Source: a virus. Taken from it: a stretch of 28,173 bases of DNA. The DNA lies in IMG/VR virus record IMGVR_UViG_3300014827_000017, positions 1 to 28,173 of that record; one strand, 5' to 3'. A program made the position numbers and the translations under genes. Position 1 is the stretch's first letter; each line of letters starts with the position of its first letter. Of this stretch, positions 1-5,521 are shown in pieces. The notes beneath the pieces are model-generated. The model saw only the letters and a program-made list of their open reading frames with translations. It made no database searches and had not been told where the DNA came from.

Positions 1-270
1 CCACATCTCATCCGCCAACCGACTCGATCCGTTGACCGCCTCCCCGATCTTCTCGGTGATCGCCTGAATCCCGATGGTCGCGATACCGAAGGCGGCGCCA
101 AACTCCAGGAGACTATGGCCAGTCTCGGTCAGCTTTGAGTCGAGTTTGGAAACCTCCTCGGTGGTGCCCTTGACTTCTTGTTTGGCCGTTACAAATCCTT
201 TGGCCATATCTGTCAATCCGGCGAGGTCCGCCTGAATTTTCAGCAGGATAGAGGTGGATGTATCGGGCAT
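1..270 (-). CDS. Tail tape measure protein, N-terminal part (runs off left edge)
   Basis: The minus strand is open from an ATG at 270 to the window edge, giving 90 residues that begin MPDTSTSILLKIQADLAGL. The pattern is an Ile/Leu-rich start, then a helical Lys/Glu/Thr-rich stretch with TAKQEVKGTTEEVSKLDSKL, then a hydrophobic glycine/alanine segment (LLEFGAAFGIATIGIQAI). This is typical of the N-terminus of tape measure proteins, which set tail length and help DNA enter the host. Its place, after the major tail protein and the tail-chaperone-like genes, agrees. The start is preceded by a TTTGAC box 29 nt upstream, as in two other genes here. An AGGAGG lies 40 nt before the ATG, too far to act as its ribosome binding site. 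Only the N-terminus is visible, so the call rests mainly on position and helical character. Confidence 0.72.
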   Translation of the reverse strand, partial: MPDTSTSILLKIQADLAGLTDMAKGFVTAKQEVKGTTEEVSKLDSKLTETGHSLLEFGAAFGIATIGIQAITEKIGEAVNGSSRLADEMW

Positions 271-297
271 AACGCACCGCACGGAATCCCAGCGAGC

Positions 298-313
298 CCG
301 TCAAATTTTACCT
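298..313 (-). promoter_or_regulatory. TTTGAC box upstream of the tape measure gene
   Basis: The minus strand reads AGGTAAAATTTGACGG. The same 16 bases occur at 2190-2205. The TTGAC ends exactly 29 nt before the ATG of the tape measure gene, the same spacing as at 8745-8758 and 19855-19868. Function unknown; it could be a promoter element or a translation-related leader motif. No -10-like hexamer follows at normal spacing. Confidence 0.45.
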
Positions 314-389
314 CCTAAAAATATACTTTCGAAAGCCGTCTGCGCGCTTTGCGACTTGTCCGCGTAGGTTTAACCGGCTACCAGCGGAA

Positions 390-866
390 ATGACTCGCCA
401 CATTTTCGTATCAGTTTTGGCACTCGCATCGCTGTTTTTGGCGGGCTGCAAGCAGAGCGACAAATTCAAGACCCATGCAGAGACATGGCTGATCCACTCC
501 GAAGGAGCACCCAACAGCCTGAATCTGCGGCTGCTGCAGGCAGCACAATTCATCAAGCCCGATGAACTGTTGAGCAAGGACGAGATCGCACGGATATGGG
601 CCGTGATCGATGAATCGACCGGAAACCAATGGCTGGCGACCTCAGCCACCCAGATCCGAGCTTCTTTCAATCAGATTGGTCAGCCGCCATCGGAGTTTCG
701 TGATACCTACGCTGACATGCAGCAGTTCACGCGGCTAATCGAAGAGGCCGTAGTTTACGAAATGAACCACAGGGACGATCCGCGGGAAGTCTATGCGACC
801 GTCAAGCCGATGACAGACCGAGCAGAACAGTTACTTGCCGTGATCCGTCTCCGGCTTGGGAAGTGA
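390..866 (+). CDS. Plus-strand lipoprotein, probable cargo (moron) gene
   Basis: This 158-residue protein starts with a lipoprotein signal peptide: MTRHIFVSVLALASLFLAGC, with lipobox LAGC and acceptor Cys20. The mature part is mostly helical and charged, with no domain I recognise. It is one of three plus-strand genes in a block otherwise read from the minus strand. It lies divergent to the tape measure gene (start 270) and overlaps the end of the minus-strand gene at 831-1127 by 36 bases, tail to tail. Isolated, oppositely oriented genes inside a structural operon are usually expressed from the prophage. Phage-encoded lipoproteins are known to exclude superinfecting phage (T5 Llp, Streptococcus TP-J34 Ltp), so superinfection exclusion is a reasonable inference, not shown by the sequence. 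No clear ribosome binding site or promoter was found upstream. Confidence 0.75.
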   Translation: MTRHIFVSVLALASLFLAGCKQSDKFKTHAETWLIHSEGAPNSLNLRLLQAAQFIKPDELLSKDEIARIWAVIDESTGNQWLATSATQIRASFNQIGQPPSEFRDTYADMQQFTRLIEEAVVYEMNHRDDPREVYATVKPMTDRAEQLLAVIRLRLGK

Positions 867-1127
867 CGGCGGCACCGCCGGGCGCGGGGTTTCCGCTACG
901 AGCGCGAGCAGCTTCGAGAACAGGCTGTTCTTTTTCTTCTCGGCCGGGGTCAGCGGACGAATGATCGCTTTCAGCGCGGAGGCGCAACGGTCAAACGCAC
1001 TTCCACCTTTCTCGCCGACAAGCAGCGGAGCAACCGCAGCGTGAACCGTGTCGAGATTCTGCAACGCGAGCGCAGCGTCCCGGCGATCACAGCCGGCCAA
1101 CGCCACGCGGATTTGGGGCACGGACAT
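831..1127 (-). CDS. Small phage protein between tail chaperone and tape measure
   Basis: This ORF of 98 residues starts MSVPQIRVALAGCDRRDAAL. I chose the ATG at 1127 because GAGG lies 8 nt upstream; a GTG at 1136 in the same frame is the alternative. It lies 35 nt after the end of the preceding gene (1163-1570) and before the tape measure gene. In long-tailed phages this slot usually holds the second, frameshifted tail assembly chaperone. I see no slippery sequence joining it to the preceding gene, so that role is only suggested by position. The middle is helical, with a KKK cluster, and the C-terminus is rich in proline. Its end overlaps the convergent lipoprotein gene by 36 bases. Confidence 0.55.
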   Translation of the reverse strand: MSVPQIRVALAGCDRRDAALALQNLDTVHAAVAPLLVGEKGGSAFDRCASALKAIIRPLTPAEKKKNSLFSKLLALVAETPRPAVPPSLPKPETDHGK

Positions 1128-1162
1128 TTCTCGCACCTCGAACCAAGTACCTACGCCCCTAG

Positions 1163-1570
1163 CTACGGCGTCGCCAAGGAATTCGTCAAGGCGGACACTT
1201 CTTGCGAGCTGATCGCCATCGGCTTCACGCCCTGTAGTGTCTTCTTTTGGCGGGCAAGAAGACGGGCAAAGCGAGGGTCATTTTGGGCTTTCCCCAATTC
1301 GTCGATCGCGTAGAGCGAATCGTCGTCGAGGGTTTCCGCCCAGCCCTTCGGCATGTCGGTCACGAATTCAACGAACGCGTGAATGTCGCCGATTGTGTCG
1401 AAATACTGCGCCACTTTCGTGAGTGGGACCAAACGCACGTTTACGACTTCCGTCGCTCCGTGCATGTAGGTGATCGGCTGGTCTTGCCCCCTGCCGTCGT
1501 GGTGCACAACCGTTGCCGGCTGTGCACCGTTGATGATTGTCTGTGCCGCTATCGGGTTCGGTTCGCTCAT
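1163..1570 (-). CDS. Probable tail assembly chaperone-like protein
   Basis: This 135-residue protein (start MSEPNPIAAQTIINGAQP) follows the major tail protein and precedes the tape measure region, the usual place of the tail assembly chaperone that binds the tape measure protein during tail growth. The sequence contains a region of short strands (TEVVNVRLVPLTKVAQYFDT) followed by helices. I recognise no diagnostic motif, and no frameshift site is evident near its end. The start at 1570 is supported by a GAAC-type leader that runs up to the ATG. Confidence 0.6.
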   Translation of the reverse strand: MSEPNPIAAQTIINGAQPATVVHHDGRGQDQPITYMHGATEVVNVRLVPLTKVAQYFDTIGDIHAFVEFVTDMPKGWAETLDDDSLYAIDELGKAQNDPRFARLLARQKKTLQGVKPMAISSQEVSALTNSLATP

Positions 1571-1600
1571 TTCAGTTCGGGATCAGTTCGTTTCAGGTTC
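1571..1600 (-). promoter_or_regulatory. GAAC-repeat leader of the tail chaperone-like gene
   Basis: The minus strand carries GAACCTGAAACGAACTG and then CCCGAACTGAA directly against the ATG at 1570. It is one of eleven such leaders. No Shine-Dalgarno sequence is present. Confidence 0.6.
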
Positions 1601-1614
1601 TAAAAAAATCAGGA

Positions 1615-2118
1615 TCAGGCGAGCAACGCGTTAGGCGTGAGCACGACCTTCTCCAGCGCGTCGATCTTGATCGTCGCCTTGGTGACCTCGCCGGCGGTCA
1701 GCTTGAAACCGCCGTCGAGCTGCCAGCTCGCTTTGAAAATGTTCGAGTGCAGGGCAATCGCGGTCACGGCATCATCGGGATCGACGATGAAGACTTCGGC
1801 GGTGCCGGTGGAGAAACCGCCTTCGATTCCAGTGGAACCAGCGAACGCGCCCGCGAGCGTCTTCACGTCTTCAACCTCGAACTTGAACCCCTGCGTACGT
1901 TTCTTCGGCACGGTGCGATCGGGGCGGAGGAAACCGTCAGCGTCCGGAACCTCGCGCTGCGTGGTCTCGATCGTTTGCTCGTAATCACAAAGCTTCCCAA
2001 TAATTGAAACCGGTGTTTGCGGAACGCCGGCTACCGACGGGGTAAGCGTGACGTACGTTTTACGAGGAATTATGGTCTTCGTCGGGTCGAAGGTAACGGT
2101 TGGGATCACGATAGGCAT
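1615..2118 (-). CDS. Major tail protein (putative)
   Basis: This 167-residue protein begins MPIVIPTVTFDPTKTIIPRK. It is rich in Thr, Val and Gly and predicted to be mainly beta, with phrases such as KFEVEDVKTLAGAFAGSTGIEGG and GEVTKATIKIDALEKVVLT near the end. This fits the beta-sandwich tube proteins of siphovirus tails, which polymerise around the tape measure protein. The gene order (neck genes, this gene, chaperone-like genes, tape measure) supports the call. It is separated from the upstream gene by 96 nt that hold a TTTGAC box and a GAAC-repeat leader, so it is likely translated independently, as expected for an abundant protein. Confidence 0.65.
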   Translation of the reverse strand: MPIVIPTVTFDPTKTIIPRKTYVTLTPSVAGVPQTPVSIIGKLCDYEQTIETTQREVPDADGFLRPDRTVPKKRTQGFKFEVEDVKTLAGAFAGSTGIEGGFSTGTAEVFIVDPDDAVTAIALHSNIFKASWQLDGGFKLTAGEVTKATIKIDALEKVVLTPNALLA

Positions 2119-2127
2119 GGTAGGAGT

Positions 2128-2156
2128 CGGTTCAGGTTCAATTCAGGTTCAGGTTC
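2128..2156 (-). promoter_or_regulatory. GAAC-repeat leader of the major tail protein gene
   Basis: The minus strand holds four GAACC units in two tandem pairs (GAACCTGAACCTGAATTGAA, then a further CCTGAACCG), followed by ACTCCTACC and the ATG. The ending CTACC-ATG is shared with the leaders at 17634 and 22548. Confidence 0.65.
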
Positions 2157-2189
2157 TTTGCTCCTCTGTCGTCGGAGTCCGCGCACCCT

Positions 2190-2205
2190 CCGTCAAATTT
2201 TACCT
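2190..2205 (-). repeat. Exact 16-bp copy of the TTTGAC box
   Basis: The minus strand reads AGGTAAAATTTGACGG, identical to 298-313. It lies about 10 nt after the stop codon of the upstream gene and 73 nt before the next ATG, further away than at the other sites because a GAAC leader lies between. Confidence 0.55.
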
Positions 2206-2214
2206 GTTTAATTC

Positions 2215-2565
2215 TCAGCGCATCGCCAACCGCCGCCGTCTCGCCCGATAATCAGCGGTCAGCTTGCGCTCGATCCCGCCCTTTGGAGGCGTCTTTTTTC
2301 GCTGGATACCCGCAAGGCAGGTGACGAGGCGATCGCTTACCGCATCGTAAACCACGGTCATCGCCTTTCCGTACATCCGCACCTTCCAGATCGTTCGCGC
2401 TTTTGATGTTCCTGCGCCGACGAACCGTACGCACTCGCGACCTTCGCGCACCGCGGTTAGAATCACATCGTAGCTTGAAGGGTAGAGCTTGAGCCCAAGG
2501 CGCTCGTTCGCGCGCCGGATGAAGTGCCTCTCCTGCGCAAGCTGCGTGACCGCGAGATCGTTCAT
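2215..2565 (-). CDS. Small basic protein of the neck/tail region, function unknown
   Basis: This 116-residue protein starts MNDLAVTQLAQERHFIRRANERLG. It is strongly basic at the C-terminus (DYRARRRRLAMR). Features include RHFIRRANERLG near the N-terminus, a central strand pair with WKVRMYGKAMTVVYD, and LVTCLAG. The overall pattern (His/Arg helix, then strands ending in a VTC/VTV-like strand) loosely recalls the DUF4258 and RelE-like fold, but I would not assign that. It is translationally coupled to the preceding 46-codon ORF through ATGA. Its place between the tail completion gene and the major tail gene could suit a small neck factor or an inserted accessory gene. Confidence 0.6.
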   Translation of the reverse strand: MNDLAVTQLAQERHFIRRANERLGLKLYPSSYDVILTAVREGRECVRFVGAGTSKARTIWKVRMYGKAMTVVYDAVSDRLVTCLAGIQRKKTPPKGGIERKLTADYRARRRRLAMR

Positions 2566-2702
2566 GGTGAGACCGCCCGATTACGACGCCGGCATTTCGG
2601 TAACACGTTTGAGGTCGGATCCGGCCGCGGAACACGCGGGTAACACGGACGCGCAAACTGGCGCGTCTGCACCGCAAGCCAGAGGATAACCGCCGCGGTC
2701 AT
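2562..2702 (-). CDS. 46-residue coupled small ORF
   Basis: An ATG at 2702 overlaps the stop of the upstream gene (2699) as ATGA. The ORF ends in a TGA that overlaps the ATG of the downstream gene (2565), again as ATGA. The product, MTAAVILWLAVQTRQFARPC followed by an Arg/Pro-rich tail, has a short hydrophobic start and a basic end. The perfect fit between two coupled neighbours is the main evidence. The alternative is a 133-nt untranslated spacer, and the amino-acid sequence itself is not convincing. Confidence 0.45.
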   Translation of the reverse strand: MTAAVILWLAVQTRQFARPCYPRVPRPDPTSNVLPKCRRRNRAVSP

Positions 2703-3244
2703 AGAGCATACATGTCCGCGGTGATCGGGGACAGCCGGCGGTTCGCGCGGCGTCCAGTCGGAACGACGAACGAGAGATCCAACTGCCAGAGAAACGACTG
2801 CTCGCTGATCTCCGACATGCGTCCGTCCCAAGTGAACGCCTCCGTGAGCAGCGCGACTGACGGCTCATTCTTACCGGCAACGACCGTCCCGTCGGCATTG
2901 TGCACCTTGAGGAGCAGTTCCGGCTTGAGATCCGACGGCGCCGTCTCGATCGCGTCCATCAAACTCTCGGCCCAATCGAGCAGACCTGGCTCAGCGCGCG
3001 GATCGAGCTTCACGAAGTCCTGCTTCTTCTTCGTGCGAAGGAACAGTGAGACCTTGCCAGTGGCTTTGCCGCCGACGCTCTCTGTCATCGTGAGGTCAAC
3101 CATCGTCACGAGCGGCAGATCCTTCTCACCGGTGATCGTAAACTCGTTGCCCTTTTTCACGGCAAGGCCAGCCAGCAGACCGTAAGTCTGCGAGTGAAAA
3201 ACGAGGCGCGTCCAGATTTCGCGAGCGATGGCGGAGTAGATCAT
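2699..3244 (-). CDS. Tail completion/terminator-like neck protein (putative)
   Basis: This 181-residue protein starts MIYSAIAREIWTRLVFHSQT. It shows an N-terminal helix and then alternating strands and helices with TGKVSLFLRTKKKQDFVKL and SFLWQLDLSFVVPTGRRANR. The order head-tail connector, gp10-like protein, small protein, this gene, major tail protein matches the slot of the tail terminator or completion protein. The assignment is by position and general fold pattern, not a diagnostic motif. Its ATG overlaps the stop of the upstream gene (3241) by 4 nt. Confidence 0.5.
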   Translation of the reverse strand: MIYSAIAREIWTRLVFHSQTYGLLAGLAVKKGNEFTITGEKDLPLVTMVDLTMTESVGGKATGKVSLFLRTKKKQDFVKLDPRAEPGLLDWAESLMDAIETAPSDLKPELLLKVHNADGTVVAGKNEPSVALLTEAFTWDGRMSEISEQSFLWQLDLSFVVPTGRRANRRLSPITADMYAL

Positions 3245-3501
3245 TTGAGAGTGATGTTTTTACTGTCTGACCAAAGCAGCTCCCAATGGTCGCCACAGTC
3301 GGCGACGTTGTGCTTTGTGCACTCGGTTTCGGTACGAACAAAAGCCAGCACGAATTCAGTGGGACGGATGCGGACACGAACACGCCCAACAGGCGTCGGA
3401 ACGATCGGCTTCACAGGATCGGCCTCGGGGCCGTACAGGATTTGCTCCGCGTCGATTTCGGTCCCGCAGACCGTGATGATTTTACTCATGGGGTAGCTCA
3501 T
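3241..3501 (-). CDS. Small neck-region protein, 86 residues
   Basis: The start at 3501 (MSYPMSKIITVCGTEIDAEQ) is chosen because the ATG overlaps the stop of the upstream gene (3498) as ATGA; the longer ORF upstream of it is a shadow of that gene. The protein has a conserved-looking strand pattern (PTPVGRVRVRIRPTEFVLAF) and two cysteines in TECTKHNVADCGDHWELLW. I do not recognise the family. The coupling on both sides shows that it belongs to the neck operon. Confidence 0.6.
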   Translation of the reverse strand: MSYPMSKIITVCGTEIDAEQILYGPEADPVKPIVPTPVGRVRVRIRPTEFVLAFVRTETECTKHNVADCGDHWELLWSDSKNITLK

Positions 3502-4025
3502 TTGATTACTTTCTGCAGGAAGGATTTCATTTCCGCTTGGAGTAGCGCACGCGCCTTGGGCCGCATGTTCTCGACGATTCGCATCGCCTTGATTCCGCGC
3601 ACGCGCTTCGCCAAAACGTAGTCGGTCCCGAACTTCATCCCGGGCGTCCAGCCGCCAACTGCTGCGGTCGAGGTGAGGGGAATAAATAGCAGCCGCGCAG
3701 TCTTCGGATAGATGTAGCCGCCATTGCTCGTCGGCGTGCCGGCGTTGCCGGTTCCCTTCTCCAGCCAAAGCATGATCTTGTTCGGGTTGGCCGGATTCCC
3801 GTCGGTCGAATTGAAGATCAGCCGCTCGCTATCGTTTGTCTTCAGGATCGTCCAATTCCGACGCGTGTTGCCGGTCCAGCCCTTCGGCGTGGCGGCGATC
3901 AAAGCCGTCCTCGTTCTCCACGCGGCGATCTCAACTGGCTTGTCAAACGACTTGTCGGTCAGCGCCAGCTTTATCCGAGCGATCATGCGATCACCGGCGT
4001 CGGTGTTGGCGGTCGCGCGAATCAT
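3498..4025 (-). CDS. HK97 gp10-like head-tail joining protein
   Basis: The 175-residue product begins MIRATANTDAGDRMIARIKL. It contains RTRTALIAATPKGWTGNTRRNW, the Tx-KGWTG-R pattern common in HK97 gp10/minor-tail-type proteins (usually a 'P-DTG-L' loop), followed by a beta segment with MLWLEKGTGN and a C-terminal helix ending LLQAEMKSFLQKVIK. Such proteins link the connector and the tail. ATGA overlaps join it to the connector gene upstream and the 86-residue gene downstream. The length is within the family range. Confidence 0.65.
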   Translation of the reverse strand: MIRATANTDAGDRMIARIKLALTDKSFDKPVEIAAWRTRTALIAATPKGWTGNTRRNWTILKTNDSERLIFNSTDGNPANPNKIMLWLEKGTGNAGTPTSNGGYIYPKTARLLFIPLTSTAAVGGWTPGMKFGTDYVLAKRVRGIKAMRIVENMRPKARALLQAEMKSFLQKVIK

Positions 4026-4663
4026 ACGAGCCCGATTCGGTAGCGATCCAAAATATCCGTGACCTCAGCGGGGATCTTGCGAAGCGTGACCGTTTGCCGG
4101 TCGCCATTCACGCCGACGTACTCGCGCGTCGAACGGCCTGAACTGACCGCGGCAAAGATCGTGCACGCGCGGGTGATGTTGGCTGGGATGCCTGTTGGCG
4201 GGACCGTCAACGGGTTCGTTGCATCGAGCGCATAGCCAAATTTACCCTGTAGCGTGATCTGCTTCAGCAGCGGAAACGTGCGACCTCCGTTGAGCACGTC
4301 CATTCGAAATGTGTCCGGGCGAAGCCAGCGACCGACGCGGACAATCTTAGCATCCTTCGAGAATGGCGCCGTCTCCAGTCGGTATTGATCGGCCGGCAAA
4401 ACCTCGCCGTCCACTTGGATCTCCGTGAGCTCGATGCACGGGAACGGCAGCCAAATCCTATTCAGAGCGATCCAGTATGACGGCACTACGAGCACCGAGG
4501 ATGAGTGGTCGTGGAACAGGAAGTCGCGATGACAGTAATCGTCGATCGCTCGCGACGCCGCGTTGATGCAGTCCGTGAACAGGTCTATTTCGGTATCGTC
4601 GGTGTTGCGCGTTTCAGCCTGAACGTTCGCGACGGTACAATACGGATAAAGGAGCGTGCTCAT
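4022..4663 (-). CDS. Head-tail connector protein (gp6-like)
   Basis: This 213-residue protein starts MSTLLYPYCTVANVQAETRN. The N-terminal helices with DLFTDCINAASRAIDDYCHR resemble the 'I..As..id..c.R.F' core of gp6/YqbG-type connector proteins, which form a ring under the portal. A beta-rich middle follows (LTEIQVDGEVLPADQYRLE). This is the usual pattern in the larger, Gram-negative members of the family. The ATG overlaps the stop of the upstream 79-residue gene by 4 nt. Confidence 0.7.
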   Translation of the reverse strand: MSTLLYPYCTVANVQAETRNTDDTEIDLFTDCINAASRAIDDYCHRDFLFHDHSSSVLVVPSYWIALNRIWLPFPCIELTEIQVDGEVLPADQYRLETAPFSKDAKIVRVGRWLRPDTFRMDVLNGGRTFPLLKQITLQGKFGYALDATNPLTVPPTGIPANITRACTIFAAVSSGRSTREYVGVNGDRQTVTLRKIPAEVTDILDRYRIGLV

Positions 4664-4899
4664 ATTGTGCAGAGCGTAACCATTTTCTTGTCACGCGGAG
4701 AGGGAGACTGACCGTGCCAGTAGCGGCGGTGACTCTGGAGTACCTTCGTCCGGCACTTCTCCACCTCGATCTGGTAGTCCCGCACAACCGCGGCGACTCC
4801 ATCGTGGGATGCGATCTTCAGCCGGCGGAGCAAGAGATCCTGCTCGGCGAGAGCGATCACCGATTCCCTGATCGTCTGAGCGAGTTTGTCGCGGTCCAT
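4660..4899 (-). CDS. Small helical protein upstream of the connector
   Basis: The 79-residue product (MDRDKLAQTIRESVIALAEQ...) is mostly helical and charged: an N-terminal helix with ALAEQDLLLRRLKIA, and a second with VVRDYQIEVEKCRTKVLQSHRRYW. It is the first gene after a terminator at 4941-4968 and is coupled by ATGA to the connector gene. Its function is unknown; small helical proteins at this position are sometimes head decoration or assembly factors. There is no GAAC leader before this start. Confidence 0.6.
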   Translation of the reverse strand: MDRDKLAQTIRESVIALAEQDLLLRRLKIASHDGVAAVVRDYQIEVEKCRTKVLQSHRRYWHGQSPSPRDKKMVTLCTI

Positions 4900-4940
4900 A
4901 AGCTGAGCGGTTTAGCCCGCAGCTGCCGCGGGCAGGTGAA

Positions 4941-4968
4941 AGAAAAAGAGCGGCGCAACGGCCGCTCT
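4941..4968 (-). terminator. Intrinsic terminator after the 65-residue head gene
   Basis: On the minus strand an 8-bp perfect stem (AGAGCGGC with GCCGCTCT, loop of 6) is followed by a U-rich run. It lies directly after the stop at 4972 and separates this gene from the connector operon. Confidence 0.75.
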
Positions 4969-4971
4969 CGT

Positions 4972-5169
4972 TTACTCAGCGGACGGCTTCGCTACTTGGC
5001 CGGTCTTTGCGGGAACAGGAACCTCGGGAACGAGCTTGAACTGTTCTGGCGCGTGCTTCTCAAGGCCAGCGGCCTGTTCGGCCGTGACTGTGATGATGCA
5101 GCCTTCGGTGACTAGACCGACGCCAGCAAGATTCTGTTTCACTTTACCAATGTATTTATAGCGCGGCAT
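4972..5169 (-). CDS. Small head-region protein, 65 residues
   Basis: The product (MPRYKYIGKVKQNLAGVGLV...) has a compact beta pattern followed by a helix and a strand with AAGLEKHAPEQFKLVPEV. This recalls the short 'y.y.G......g.lv..G..i.lt...A..l......f' proteins seen after capsid genes in many phages. Its function is not known; capsid or neck accessory is a guess from position. It stands alone between terminators and has its own GAAC-type leader, suggesting independent expression. Confidence 0.6.
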   Translation of the reverse strand: MPRYKYIGKVKQNLAGVGLVTEGCIITVTAEQAAGLEKHAPEQFKLVPEVPVPAKTGQVAKPSAE

Positions 5170-5173
5170 AAAA

Positions 5174-5200
5174 TTCGTTTCGGGTTCAATTCAGTTCGGG
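5174..5200 (-). promoter_or_regulatory. GAAC-repeat leader of the 65-residue head gene
   Basis: The minus strand carries CCCGAACTGAATTGAACCCG, then AAACGAA and four T bases before the ATG at 5169. One of eleven such leaders. Confidence 0.6.
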
Positions 5201-5344
5201 TACAAACACCGTGCGAAATCGAGTCGCGGCCATGCAAGCAATATCGCTGAAAATCAATCAGCAGCCGTTGTCCCTTCAACGCACAGCGCGAATCTCATCG
5301 GACTCGATACAGAACGGCGGCAGAAAAAAGAGCCCCGTTAAATC

Positions 5345-5382
5345 GAAAAGAAAAGGCCGGCTCCACCCGATGGAACCGGCCT
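5345..5382 (-). terminator. Second terminator downstream of the capsid gene
   Basis: On the minus strand AGGCCGGTTCCA pairs with TGGAGCCGGCCT (12 positions, one mismatch, short loop) and is followed by a U-rich stretch (TTTTCTTTT). Confidence 0.7.
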
Positions 5383-5466
5383 CCCGATTAACAAGAGCAA
5401 GGAACAAGCTCGCTCTACCCATCAGCATCAGCGGGCGCGGACGCGTATCCGTCAAACAATTCCGAA

Positions 5467-5499
5467 AATAAAAAGCCCGCCCCAGTTAAGGAGCGGGCT
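5467..5499 (-). terminator. First terminator downstream of the capsid gene
   Basis: On the minus strand AGCCCGCTCC pairs with GGGGCGGGCT (10 bp, one G-U) around a loop of 6, then a run of T (TTTTTATTTT). It lies 23 nt after the capsid stop codon. Confidence 0.85.
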
Positions 5500-5521
5500 T
5501 GAAGGTATCAGACAGGCTCGC

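Larger units (their letters stand above)
5201..5521. other. Noncoding gap between capsid gene and next gene
   Basis: This gap of about 320 nt holds two minus-strand terminators (5467-5499 and 5345-5382). Between them is another TTTGAC box (minus strand, about 5449-5463). An ATG on the minus strand at 5422 lies 28 nt after the TTTGAC and opens a 48-codon frame (MGRASLFLALVNREAGS...), but it runs through the second terminator stem and I do not call it. The rest shows no coding signature. Confidence 0.6.

Noticed and set aside
113-304. Minus-strand 63-codon frame starting TTG at 304 with AGGAGG just upstream
   Set aside because: It overlaps the tape measure start in another frame, its protein looks random, and the TTG is part of the TTTGAC box shared with other gaps. 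The AGGAGG at 311-316 is the best Shine-Dalgarno of the window but has no convincing gene.
1130-1175. Programmed frameshift joining the two chaperone-like genes
   Set aside because: I looked for a slippery heptamer such as AAAAAAG near the end of the first gene and found none.
5211-5471. Plus-strand 86-codon frame in the gap after the capsid gene
   Set aside because: Runs through two terminators on the other strand, basic random-like protein, no leader.
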